Shown here: piece by piece, positions 8,979-16,877 of the stretch
How positions within the stretch are numbered: the stretch's first letter is position 1
Layout: every line of letters starts with the position of its first letter
DNA from: Streptomyces halobius
GTDB taxonomy: Bacteria > Actinomycetota > Actinomycetes > Streptomycetales > Streptomycetaceae
NCBI RefSeq assembly: GCF_023277745.1
Contig: NZ_CP086322.1
Span: forward strand, 4,030,001 to 4,094,000
DNA: 64,000 nucleotides
Reading direction: 5' to 3'
Translations under genes and position numbers: made by a program
Notes under the pieces: model-generated
What the model was told of the DNA's origin: nothing
What the model saw: the letters and a program-made list of their open reading frames with translations, nothing else
Databases searched by the model: none

Positions 8979-9459
8979 GCTTTGTACCCCCTGTTACTGC
9001 TGCGCGTTCACCTCGAACGCCGTTCCTCGTGATCAATTCCCCAGAGATATCCGGGATATCCGAGACATCCGGGATACGTGCGATACGGGCGCCTGCCGCT
9101 GTGCAGGGGATGCACCGCCGACGAGCGATATGGGCGCTGTCCGTTGCGTCCCCGTGCGAAGCGTTGCCCGGATCCGTGCCCGAGGTGCCGGTCTCGGGTT
9201 TTGACCTGCGAGAAAGAGTTGGCGCGCGGTGCCCGCGTACACATCGCGGCGCCGCCGTGCTTGGGTCCCCCCTGGTGCGCACGACGAACTGCCGCCGGGC
9301 GGCCTCTCCGCCCGTCACGCAGTGGCTACCCGCTTCACGAACCGCCGCCGCACACGCGCCCCCACTCATGCTTCCATGCGCCCCACGTGCGAGAACGATG
9401 CGCCGGGGAGGAGTCCGTGTCGGCCGTAACCCTTGGTGACACGTGAAGTTGTCATCTTT
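8979..9459. other. 481-bp divergent spacer
   Basis: Shared upstream region of the HTH/TPR regulator and the primase-like gene. It contains the GATATCC inverted repeat described at 9046 and a third ATCCGGGATA copy at 9068. No coding region is supported here; open frames are shadows with codon use unlike the neighbours. Confidence 0.6.
9046..9060. promoter_or_regulatory. GATATCC-G-GGATATC operator-like inverted repeat
   Basis: A perfect 7+1+7 inverted repeat, followed at 9068-9077 by a further ATCCGGGATA half. It lies 68-82 bp upstream of the HTH/TPR regulator start, a plausible place for autoregulation. Confidence 0.4.
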
Positions 9460-10131
9460 GTGGATGACACCATCGGAGTCACAGGAGCCTCGCAGATCCC
9501 CAAGCAGCGCGGCGAGACGCTGCTAGACACTGCGGTGCGTTACGCGGAAGAGCGGCACTGGGATGTGTTCCCCGGCGCATGGCTGGAGCACGACGGCGAG
9601 ACGCCGCGCTGTTCGTGCCGCGCGGTCGACTGCCCCGCGCCGGGCGCGCACCCCACCGCCCCCGGTTGGGCCGGGTTGGCCAGCGGCAGCGCGACGGCGG
9701 TCCGCCGGATGTGGGGCAAGCAGCCGCTCGCCTCGATCCTGCTGCCGACGGGCCGGACGTTCGAGGCGCTCGATGTGCCCGAGACGGCCGGCTGTCTGGC
9801 ACTGGCCCGGATGGAGCGGATGGGACTGCAGCTCGGCCCGGTGACCCGCACCCCGGGCCGTCGGATGCTCTTCCTCGTCCTCCCCGGGGCCTCGGTCAAG
9901 GTGCCGGATCTGGTGCGGAAGCTGGGCTGGCCGCCGGCCGCCCTGGACATGGTGTGCCGCGGTGAGGGCGAGTACATCGCGGCGCCCCCGACCCGGGTGG
10001 GCAGCCATGGCTCGGTGCAGTGGGTGCGCCGTCCCACCGCCACCAACCGCTGGCTGCCGGACGCGGAGGAGCTGATCAGCCCGCTGGCGTACGCCTGCGC
10101 GCGCGACACGTCGACGGCCCGGAGGCACTGA
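9460..10131 (+). CDS. primase-polymerase-like (bifunctional DNA primase/polymerase N-terminal) protein
   Basis: A 223-residue protein resembling the N-terminal domain of bifunctional primase-polymerases: LDTAVRYAEERHWDVFPGAW, a Cys cluster (CSCRAVDCPAPGAHP), WGKQPLASILLPTGRTFEALD, LALARMERMGLQLGPV and GEGEYIAAPPTRVG. No helicase part is attached. The catalytic acidic residues of true primases are not obvious, so enzymatic activity is uncertain. The GTG start (VDDTIGVTG) is preferred from recalled family starts; TTG 9433 and GTG 9436 are alternatives. In Streptomyces such genes often lie beside the NsdA-like regulators, as here. Confidence 0.82.
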   Translation: MDDTIGVTGASQIPKQRGETLLDTAVRYAEERHWDVFPGAWLEHDGETPRCSCRAVDCPAPGAHPTAPGWAGLASGSATAVRRMWGKQPLASILLPTGRTFEALDVPETAGCLALARMERMGLQLGPVTRTPGRRMLFLVLPGASVKVPDLVRKLGWPPAALDMVCRGEGEYIAAPPTRVGSHGSVQWVRRPTATNRWLPDAEELISPLAYACARDTSTARRH

Positions 10132-10282
10132 CCCGCCCCGGCCGCCTCCTTCCTCCCTCCGCTGCCCGCCCCCTCGCTGCTCCTCGCGTCCCTCGCCCGG
10201 GCGACTGTCAGAGGCCGCCCGTATCGTGGAATCCGAACGGGGGCACGACCGGCCCCCGCGGGGACGTCGAAGGGCAGCACCG

Positions 10283-11206
10283 GTGGCGAACGACGGGGAA
10301 CACATCGAGAAGGGGGCCGGTTCGGCCGCCGCGGGCGCCGGACCGGCCGCCGCTCTGGGCGAGCCGGCCGCCCGGATCAGCGGGACGGCCACCCGGAACG
10401 AGGAGGCGGCCGCGCCCTCCGATGGCACCATCGGCCCGCCCGCGGTGCGCATTCAGGGGCTGTGGAAGAAGTTCGGCGAGCAGGTCGCCGTCTCCGGTAT
10501 CGATCTGACCCTGCCCGCGGGCCGGTTCATAGGGCTGGTCGGTCCCAACGGCGCGGGGAAGACCACCACGCTCTCCATGGTGACGGGGCTGCTGCGGCCG
10601 GACTCCGGGCAGGTCGAGATCGGCGGGCACGACGTCTGGCGGGACCCGGTGGCGGTGAAGTCCCGGATCGGTGTACTGCCCGAGGGGCTGCGCCTCTTCG
10701 AGCGGCTATCGGGCCGCGAACTCCTCGGCTATATAGGGCGATTGCGCGGTCTGCCCGGTGACGAGGTCGACAAACGGGCCGACCAGCTGCTGGACGTACT
10801 GGACCTCTCCGGCAGCCAGAACAAGCTCGTGGTGGACTACTCCACGGGAATGCGCAAGAAGATCGGGCTGGCCGCGGCACTGCTCCACAACCCCGAAATA
10901 CTCTTTCTCGACGAGCCCTTCGAGGGCGTCGACCCGGTGTCGGCGCAGACCATCCGGGGCGTACTGGAGCGCTACACCGCCTCCGGGGCGACGGTGATCT
11001 TCTCCAGCCATGTGATGGAGCTGGTCGAGTCGCTGTGCGACTGGGTCGCGGTGATCGCCGCCGGGCGGATCCGGGCGGACGGCCCGCTCACGCAGGTCCG
11101 CGGCGCGGCCCCGTCGCTCCAGAACGCCTTCCTCGAACTGGTCGGCGCGAACGACCGCGGCGCGGGGCGGCACCTGGACTGGCTGGGCGGTGGCGGCGCC
11201 CGATGA
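10283..11206 (+). CDS. ABC transporter ATP-binding protein
   Basis: A 307-residue ATPase of an ABC-2 type exporter. After an Ala/Gly-rich 50-residue lead come Walker A GPNGAGKTT (87-95), the signature YSTGMRKKIG, Walker B ILFLDEP and the switch His in IFSSHVMELVE. The GTG start (VANDGEHIEKG) has GAAGGG 7 bp upstream; another GTG at 10226 would add 19 residues. Its stop overlaps the permease start as ATGA, so the two are coupled. The substrate is not evident. Confidence 0.93.
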   Translation: MANDGEHIEKGAGSAAAGAGPAAALGEPAARISGTATRNEEAAAPSDGTIGPPAVRIQGLWKKFGEQVAVSGIDLTLPAGRFIGLVGPNGAGKTTTLSMVTGLLRPDSGQVEIGGHDVWRDPVAVKSRIGVLPEGLRLFERLSGRELLGYIGRLRGLPGDEVDKRADQLLDVLDLSGSQNKLVVDYSTGMRKKIGLAAALLHNPEILFLDEPFEGVDPVSAQTIRGVLERYTASGATVIFSSHVMELVESLCDWVAVIAAGRIRADGPLTQVRGAAPSLQNAFLELVGANDRGAGRHLDWLGGGGAR

Positions 11207-12831
11207 GCACCGGATCCGCGGCCGTCCGGGCCGCCGCGCCGTCCCTGACCTCTGTTTTCGTACGGCTGAAGCTGTCCCTGGTGCGCAATGGCCTGCGCCA
11301 GTCGACGGGCCGCACGCTGGCCTATGTCGCCTCGGTCCTCGTCGGGCTGCTCTTCGCCGCCGGGGCCGTGCTCGGGCTGATCGCGCTGCGCGGCAACCCC
11401 CATGCGGGGGCGCTGGTGGTGCTGTTGACCGGGATCCTCACCCTGGGCTGGGCGGTGATGCCGCTGTTCTTCCCCGCCGGTGACGAGACCCTCGATCCGA
11501 CCCGGCTGGTCATGCTGCCGCTGCGGCCGCGCGCGTTGATCGGCTCCTTGCTGGTGGCGTCGCTGGTCGGTATCGGGCCCATTGTCACCTTCGCTCTGGT
11601 GACGGGCTCGGTGATCGCGGTCGCCGACGGGCCGGCCGCCGCGGGCGTCGGCGTACTGGCCGTCGTCCTGGTGGTGTTGGTGTGCGTGTCGCTGGCGCGC
11701 GCGGTCGCCACCGCGTCGGTGCGGCTGCTGACCAGCCGCCGCGGCCGCGATCTCGCCGTGCTGGGCGGCCTGTTCATCGCGCTCGGCGCCCAAGGCGTCA
11801 ACATCGCCGTCCAGAAGCTGGGCCGGCCGGACGGGCTGTCCGTACTGGAGCCGCTGGGCGAGGTCCTGCGCTGGGTGCCGCCTGCTTCCGCGATAAGCGC
11901 CGTGGACGACGCCGGTCACGGGGCGTACGGGCGGGCGGCCGTGGGGCTGCTGCTGACGGCGGTGGTGCTGGCCCTGTTGCTCCTGTGGTGGCAGCGGACC
12001 CTGACCACCCTGATGACGTCCCCGGATTCCTCCACCCTCCAGGCCGTCGAGAAGGACAGCGGACCGCGGTCCGGCTCCGGCGACCGCGGGCTGGCGAAGC
12101 TGCTGCCGGGCGGACGTACGGGCACGGTCATGCTGCGGACGCTGCGCTACGCCTGGCGCGACCCGAAATCGAAGATGTCCTGGGCGACAGCGCTCGGGGT
12201 CGGCCTGCTGGTGCCGGTCGTCTCGTCCGTACAGGGCAGGGGCAGCATCTATACCGCCTTCTCGGCGTCCGCGCTGCTCGGCATGCAGATGTACAACCAA
12301 TTCGGGCAGGACACCTCGGCGTTCTGGATGGTGGCCTCCACGCTCTCCACAACCCGGGACGCCTATCAGGAACTGCGCGCCCGCGCGCTGACGCTGGCGC
12401 TGGTGGCCGTCCCGTACGTCACGCTGGTCGTCGTCGGCACGGCGGCCCTCATCGGCCCGTGGTCGTCCTTCCTGGAGGTGTACGGCCTTTCGCTGGCCCT
12501 GCTGGGCGCGCTGCTGGCCACCGGAGCGCTGTCCTCCGCGCTCTTCCCGTACTCGATCCCCTCCGAGGGCAACAAGAACGTCGCACCGGGACAGGGCGCC
12601 ATCGCCTGGTTCAGTCTCTTCGGCGGCCTGCTGATCGGCGCCGTGCTGAGCACGCCGCTGCTGGCGCTGACGATCTGGCTGCATGTCGCGGGCCTGCACG
12701 GCCTGTTGTGGGTGCTGCTGCCGGTCGGCGTGGTCTACGGGGCCGGCGTCGCCGAGCTGGGGCTGCGGGTGGCCGCGCCCCGGGTGGCACAGCGCCTGCC
12801 GGAGATCCTGACGGCGGTCAGCAAGGGCTGA
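11203..12831 (+). CDS. ABC transporter permease (ABC-2 type)
   Basis: A 542-residue polytopic membrane protein with about ten to twelve hydrophobic helices (for example TLAYVASVLVGLLFAAGAV, GALVVLLTGILTLGWAVMPL, LLGALLATGALSSALFPY). It includes a cytosolic loop around residues 280-320 with Asp/Ser/Gly residues. The start codon overlaps the ATPase stop, forming a two-gene exporter operon. The family exports peptides, lipids or drugs; nothing nearby fixes the substrate. Confidence 0.9.
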   Translation: MSTGSAAVRAAAPSLTSVFVRLKLSLVRNGLRQSTGRTLAYVASVLVGLLFAAGAVLGLIALRGNPHAGALVVLLTGILTLGWAVMPLFFPAGDETLDPTRLVMLPLRPRALIGSLLVASLVGIGPIVTFALVTGSVIAVADGPAAAGVGVLAVVLVVLVCVSLARAVATASVRLLTSRRGRDLAVLGGLFIALGAQGVNIAVQKLGRPDGLSVLEPLGEVLRWVPPASAISAVDDAGHGAYGRAAVGLLLTAVVLALLLLWWQRTLTTLMTSPDSSTLQAVEKDSGPRSGSGDRGLAKLLPGGRTGTVMLRTLRYAWRDPKSKMSWATALGVGLLVPVVSSVQGRGSIYTAFSASALLGMQMYNQFGQDTSAFWMVASTLSTTRDAYQELRARALTLALVAVPYVTLVVVGTAALIGPWSSFLEVYGLSLALLGALLATGALSSALFPYSIPSEGNKNVAPGQGAIAWFSLFGGLLIGAVLSTPLLALTIWLHVAGLHGLLWVLLPVGVVYGAGVAELGLRVAAPRVAQRLPEILTAVSKG

Positions 12832-12989
12832 CCACGGCGGCCAGCGGAACTGCCGGCCGGGGCGAGGGCCAACCGGCTCCCCCGGCCGGTGCCCGGCTGC
12901 CTGGGGCGCGTCCATGCCCTGCCCGGGAGACGCGTGCGGGCCAGCGCACCGCAGCTGGCAGAAATCCACTGGCTGTTTGTTTTTCCCCG

Positions 12990-13017
12990 CCGCCCACCCC
13001 CCTTCGGGGGTGGGCGG
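12990..13017 (+). terminator. GC-rich hairpin terminator
   Basis: CCGCCCACCCCC (12990-13001) pairs perfectly with GGGGGTGGGCGG (13006-13017) around a CTTC loop, 159 bp beyond the ABC permease stop. A T-rich stretch precedes the stem rather than following it. Confidence 0.6.
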
Positions 13018-13100
13018 GTGTGGTGGTGCGGTTTCGGGAGTGGGCGGGCTTGCGCGACAGCGCCCTACTGGGCGGGCGGGATGGTCAACGCGTAGGGGCG

Positions 13101-13204
13101 GGTACAGGCCGGTGGCCGACGCACATCGGTCAGGTACAGGCGGGTGGCCGACGCACAGCGGTCAGGTACAGGCGGGTGGCCGACGCACAGCGGTCAGGTA
13201 CGGG
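13101..13204. repeat. 32-bp tandem repeat
   Basis: GGTACAGG or GGTACGGG recurs at 13101, 13133, 13165 and 13197, an exact 32-bp period. Copies 2 and 3 are nearly identical; copies 1 and 4 diverge slightly. It is non-coding and shows no dyad symmetry of the CRISPR type; the unit repeats without spacers. Confidence 0.8.
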
Positions 13205-13375
13205 CGCGGTGGCCAGCGTATGGCCATCGGGTGCGGGCGGAGCCGCCAACGCATTACAGGTCGGGTGCGGCGGGGCGGTCCAACGCGTACGAAAGACGAA
13301 CGACAGACCGGGCCCCAGGCCGCCCCGGCCGCCCGCCCCGGTGCTCCGCCGCTCAGCGCGACGCGCCGCTCCGCC

Positions 13376-14242
13376 TCAGAGCACCGACCCCAAGAACCCC
13401 TCCACCCCCCGTCGCCACTCCTCCGGGCGCTCCCACGGCAGCAGATGCCCCGCGTCGGCGATCTCGGCATACTCCCCCCGCGGCAGCACCCGCACCATTT
13501 CCTGCGCCTCCGCACGCCCCAACTCCCCGTCCAGCCCCCGGACGACGAGTGCCGGGCAGCGCACCTGACCGAGCTCCTCCCAGTGCGCGTCATGGACCCA
13601 GGTCTCACGGGCCCGGAGCATCTGCCGGCGCGAGAAGGCCGGCCGCCAGCCGTCCGCCCGCTCGGCCATCACCTCGGCGAAGAACTCGCCCCGGGCCGGC
13701 CTGGGCCGCTCCAGCGTCGGATCGTCCTCGCCGAACCACCTGCGGACATCCGCCAGCGTCGCGAAGGGCACCGGCCACGACCGGAACCACTCGGTCCACT
13801 CGCGCTGTGACGCCGCCCCGAGCGCCGAGGCCCGCATATCGCAGATGACCAGTGCACTGACCAGATCCGGTCGAAGGGCCGCTAACTGCCAGGCCGTCAG
13901 GGCGCCCATCGCGTGGCCTATGAGGACGACGGGGGCCAGGCCGAGCTGCTCGATGGCGGCGATCGCGTCGTCGACGAACGCGGCGCGGTCGTACGGTCCG
14001 TCGACCGGCTTCTCGCTGCGGCCGTGGCCGCGCTGATCCAGGCCGACCGGACGATACCGCGCGCTCAGCCACCGCGCGGTGTCCGCCCAATGCGCCGCAC
14101 GCCCCATCAGACCGTGGAGCAACAGCACCCTCGGGCCGCGCTCGCTCTCCTCCAGCCCGCCACCGATCTTGGGCGGGTCGGTGAATTCCCAGGCGGCAAG
14201 CCGAATGCCGCCGGCCCCTGTCACATCGATGCGCCGCACCAT
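13376..14242 (-). CDS. alpha/beta hydrolase lacking the nucleophile serine
   Basis: A 288-residue alpha/beta-hydrolase fold protein with the oxyanion motif LLHGLMG (41-47), GLDQRGHGRS and a C-terminal GHLLPWERPEEW carrying the expected His. The nucleophile elbow reads GHAMG with Ala111 where the family has Ser (GHSMG). The codon is GCG, one base from TCG. It also contains a TTA leucine codon at 13883-13885 (WQLAALRP), so translation may depend on bldA tRNA. The ATG reading MVRRIDVTG is preferred because GGGGG precedes it; a GTG at 14281 is possible. As read, the protein should not be a normal hydrolase. Confidence 0.88.
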   Translation of the reverse strand: MVRRIDVTGAGGIRLAAWEFTDPPKIGGGLEESERGPRVLLLHGLMGRAAHWADTARWLSARYRPVGLDQRGHGRSEKPVDGPYDRAAFVDDAIAAIEQLGLAPVVLIGHAMGALTAWQLAALRPDLVSALVICDMRASALGAASQREWTEWFRSWPVPFATLADVRRWFGEDDPTLERPRPARGEFFAEVMAERADGWRPAFSRRQMLRARETWVHDAHWEELGQVRCPALVVRGLDGELGRAEAQEMVRVLPRGEYAEIADAGHLLPWERPEEWRRGVEGFLGSVL

Positions 14243-15023
14243 ATGCCCTGGCACCCCCAATCGTCCCTTGAGCAGCCCCACACTATCGAATCTCTATTCG
14301 AACGCACCGCTGGCGCACCCAACACCCCTCGTTCGAGTGACGGCGCTCAAGGGTTGGCCGCGCTCCCCACGGGGAGACATCTGCCGGGAGGCGGGCCCTA
14401 CCGGGAAGGGGGCCCGTGGGGAAAGACCCTGAGAGCTCGGGGCTCCGGGTCTTGGCGGGGGGACATGGGGAGGCAGGGCCCCGGCTGCTCGCAGCGCCGG
14501 GGCCCTGACGTCTCGGGCCCACAGTGGACGCATTCCAGTCCCTCCCCACCCGGAGAGCCGGCCTCAGGCGCCCCGCCCTCGTGCCGACATATGCCAATGC
14601 GTCAGCGCAAGCGTGGCACGACACCGGCCGTATCGCACCGATTCGCACAAGACCGTTCACCGCGCATGCAGTTGCGAAGCCCGCCGAGCGGCGCATCGGC
14701 GCAGCTCAACGGGCTCTCAACGGCAGACGGACGGAATTGAGGAAAGAGAAGCGAAGGGGACGGCCTCGCGCCCCGCACAACCGCCGCCGAACCGGCCCCC
14801 GCGCCGCAAACGCGACCGGCCCCGGAAGCACGACCGGTCCCGGGCCCCGGAGACACGAGGGCCCCGGCGCCGAAAACACGACCGGCGCCGGCATCGGCAC
14901 CGTTGGCATCGGCACCGTCGGCATCGACAGCCGCGCCGTCGGCATCCGCCATGCGGTCGCGCGACCACACGGCCACTACGGCCTCTGCGGACACCGGTTA
15001 CGGCCTGCCGTACAGCATCCCGG
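14243..15023. other. 781-bp spacer without a supported gene
   Basis: Lies upstream of the hydrolase and downstream of dmdR1 (both minus strand). It contains the hairpin at 14475-14506 and, around 14880-14950, a degenerate 15-bp repeat of the form GGCATCGGCACCGT. Long open frames on both strands look like GC-driven shadows: no ribosome site, no recognisable domain. Confidence 0.6.
14475..14506. terminator. strong hairpin in hydrolase/dmdR1 spacer
   Basis: AGGGCCCCGGC (14475-14485) pairs with GCCGGGGCCCT (14496-14506) around a 10-nt loop. It lies downstream of dmdR1 and upstream of the hydrolase and could end dmdR1 transcription or insulate the hydrolase promoter. Confidence 0.45.
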
Positions 15024-15716
15024 CTAGCGCTTGGCCACGAATACGTGCGAAGCGATCTCCGCGTCCAGCTCGGCGGCCTCGCCACTGCTGCCGACCAGCA
15101 CCCCGGCCGGCGACTCCGTCACGCTCACCACCGCGCCAGGCTGCACCCCGGCCCGCCGCAGCGTGTACATCAGCTGGGCGTCCGCCTGGATCGGCTCGCC
15201 GATCCGGCGCACCACGGCCGTCTTGCCGTCGGACCCGGCGTCCAGATCCATCAGGCTCACCATGCCGGTGTCCAGGAACGGGTCGGCCTCGGACGACTCG
15301 CCGAGCTCCTCCAGCCCCGGGATGGGGTTGCCGTACGGCGACTCCGTCGGATGCCGCAGCAGCTCCACGACGCGGCGCTCGACCGCCTCGCTCATCACAT
15401 GCTCCCAGCGGCACGCCTCGGCGTGCACCTGCTCCCACTCCAGGCCGATGACGTCGACGAGCAGACACTCGGCGAGGCGATGCTTGCGCATCACGCGTGT
15501 CGCCAGCCGGCGGCCCTCTTCCGTCAGCTCCAGATGCCGGTCGCCCGCGACCGTCAGCAAGCCGTCTCGCTCCATGCGCGCGACGGTCTGGCTGACCGTC
15601 GGGCCGCTCTGTTCGAGCCGCTCCGCGATGCGGGCGCGCATGGGCACCACACCTTCCTCTTCCAGTTCGAGGATGGTGCGGAGATACATCTCCGTGGTGT
15701 CGATCAGTCCGGACAT
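15024..15716 (-). CDS. dmdR1: DtxR-family iron-dependent repressor DmdR1/IdeR
   Basis: Iron(II)-dependent DNA-binding repressor of siderophore and iron-uptake genes. The 230-residue product has an N-terminal winged helix (1-70), a dimerisation/metal domain (71-140) and a C-terminal SH3-like domain. All ligands of DtxR are in the expected numbering: Met10, His79, Glu83, His98, Cys102, Glu105, His106. The ATG is preceded by GAGGGGC. An antisense ORF of 240 codons covers the whole gene (see separate entry). It is divergent from the SIS gene. Confidence 0.95.
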   Translation of the reverse strand: MSGLIDTTEMYLRTILELEEEGVVPMRARIAERLEQSGPTVSQTVARMERDGLLTVAGDRHLELTEEGRRLATRVMRKHRLAECLLVDVIGLEWEQVHAEACRWEHVMSEAVERRVVELLRHPTESPYGNPIPGLEELGESSEADPFLDTGMVSLMDLDAGSDGKTAVVRRIGEPIQADAQLMYTLRRAGVQPGAVVSVTESPAGVLVGSSGEAAELDAEIASHVFVAKR

Positions 15717-15750
15717 GCGTGCCCCTCGATATGTCGTGCGGTGGCCCTGA
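15031..15750 (+). other. antisense ORF over dmdR1 (adm-like candidate)
   Basis: A 239-codon open frame on the plus strand lies fully opposite dmdR1. In S. coelicolor a gene adm, antiparallel to dmdR1, has been reported to be expressed and to affect siderophore and antibiotic production. The product here is Ser/Arg/Thr-rich without a known domain. No convincing ribosome site is seen, and long antisense ORFs arise readily in GC-rich genomes, so expression is unproven. Confidence 0.35.
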
Positions 15751-16024
15751 ACTCAATTCTGACGCATCCCACTGACAACGGTGGCTACTCGTCCGCACAC
15801 CGAACGTCGCGTCCGTATTGACACGGCACCGGTCCGGACCCCAACGTGATCCGCGCCACGATCGCTCCACCGGCGGATTTCGCCTGGGAGAGCGGCGCGT
15901 GGCCACCGCGACGATGCCGAGGAGACGTCGGGAAAGCCGACGGGCGTCCACGGGATTCCGCTTGCATTCACGGGATTTCACGGCGGCCGATGACACCCGA
16001 CAAGACGAGAGGGGCCCCACACCC
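15717..16024. other. 308-bp divergent promoter region
   Basis: Separates dmdR1 from the SIS gene. I see no iron box of the TTAGGTTAGGCT type in it, so autoregulation by DmdR1 is not supported here. No small gene is supported. Confidence 0.5.
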
Positions 16025-16810
16025 ATGGTTGACAGCGACGGCAGCGACGGCGGCCACCCGAGCGACCGCCTGGCCGGGCGGTACTTCGACGCCGCGATCG
16101 ATCTGCTGCGGCAGGTGCGCGACCAGGAGGGCGGCCGGATCACCGAGGCGGGGCGCCTGATCGCGGACACCGTCGCGGTGGGCGGCCGGGTCTTCTCCTT
16201 CGGCGCCGGTCACTCCTCGCTCCCCGCGCAGGACACCGTCTACCGTGCGGGCGGTCTGGCGATCATGAATCTGCTGTCCGTCCCCGGGGTCGTCGGCGTG
16301 GACGTACGGCCCGCGACCCTCGGCAGCGCGCTGGAGCGGGTCGACGGGCTGGCCGGGGCCGTACTGGACACCAGCCCGCTGGAGCCGGGCGATGCACTGT
16401 TGATCATTTCGCTCTCCGGACGCAACGCACTGCCCGTCGAGATGGCCATGAACGCACGGGCCCTCGGCATCAAGGTCATCGGCCTGACGTCGGTGGCGTA
16501 CGCCGACGCGACCAAATCCCGGCACGCCACGGGGACGTACCTCAAGGACCACTGCGACCTCGTCCTGGACAGCCGGATCCCGGTCGGTGACGCGGAGCTG
16601 ACGTCGCCCGGCATCGACGCACCGTTCGCCCCCGCCTCCACGGTCGTCACCAGCGCGATCATGCAGGCCGTGGTGGCGACGGCCGCGGGCGCGCTGGCCG
16701 AGCGGGGCATCGACCCGCCCCTGCTGCGCTCCGGGAACGTCGACGGCGGGCACGACTGGAACGCCCGGGTGATGAGCGCGTACGCGGACCGGATCTTCTA
16801 CCGGGAGTAG
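16025..16810 (+). CDS. SIS-domain protein (phosphosugar isomerase-like)
   Basis: A 261-residue protein with one sugar-isomerase (SIS) domain: FSFGAGHSSLPAQDTVYRAGG, then LLIISLSGRNALPVEMA with the Ser-rich phosphate loop, and IKVIGLTSVAYADATKSRHA. It resembles the UPF0309 family of SIS proteins linked to N-acetylmuramate or sugar-phosphate handling. The ATG has GAGAGGGG 10-17 bp upstream. It is divergent from dmdR1, but a functional link is not evident. Confidence 0.9.
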   Translation: MVDSDGSDGGHPSDRLAGRYFDAAIDLLRQVRDQEGGRITEAGRLIADTVAVGGRVFSFGAGHSSLPAQDTVYRAGGLAIMNLLSVPGVVGVDVRPATLGSALERVDGLAGAVLDTSPLEPGDALLIISLSGRNALPVEMAMNARALGIKVIGLTSVAYADATKSRHATGTYLKDHCDLVLDSRIPVGDAELTSPGIDAPFAPASTVVTSAIMQAVVATAAGALAERGIDPPLLRSGNVDGGHDWNARVMSAYADRIFYRE

Positions 16811-16877
16811 CGGGAGCAGGGGCCCGGCTCTTCCACCGGGAGTGGAAGGCGGCGTAAGGGAACCGGGCGCCGCGCCG

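Larger units (their letters stand above)
12832..13375. other. 544-bp spacer with hairpin and tandem repeats
   Basis: Between the ABC permease and the hydrolase, which end toward each other. It holds a strong hairpin at 12990-13017 and a 32-bp tandem repeat at 13101-13204. No gene is supported. Confidence 0.7.

Noticed and set aside
13101..13204. Possible CRISPR array
   Set aside because: The 32-bp units are contiguous with no spacers and no cas genes are near.
14524..15821. Overlapping plus-strand ORFs in the spacer and across the 3' end of dmdR1
   Set aside because: No ribosome site, no conserved motif, and Arg/Pro/Ser-rich content of GC shadow frames. Only the frame fully opposite dmdR1 is kept, as a tentative adm-like ORF.
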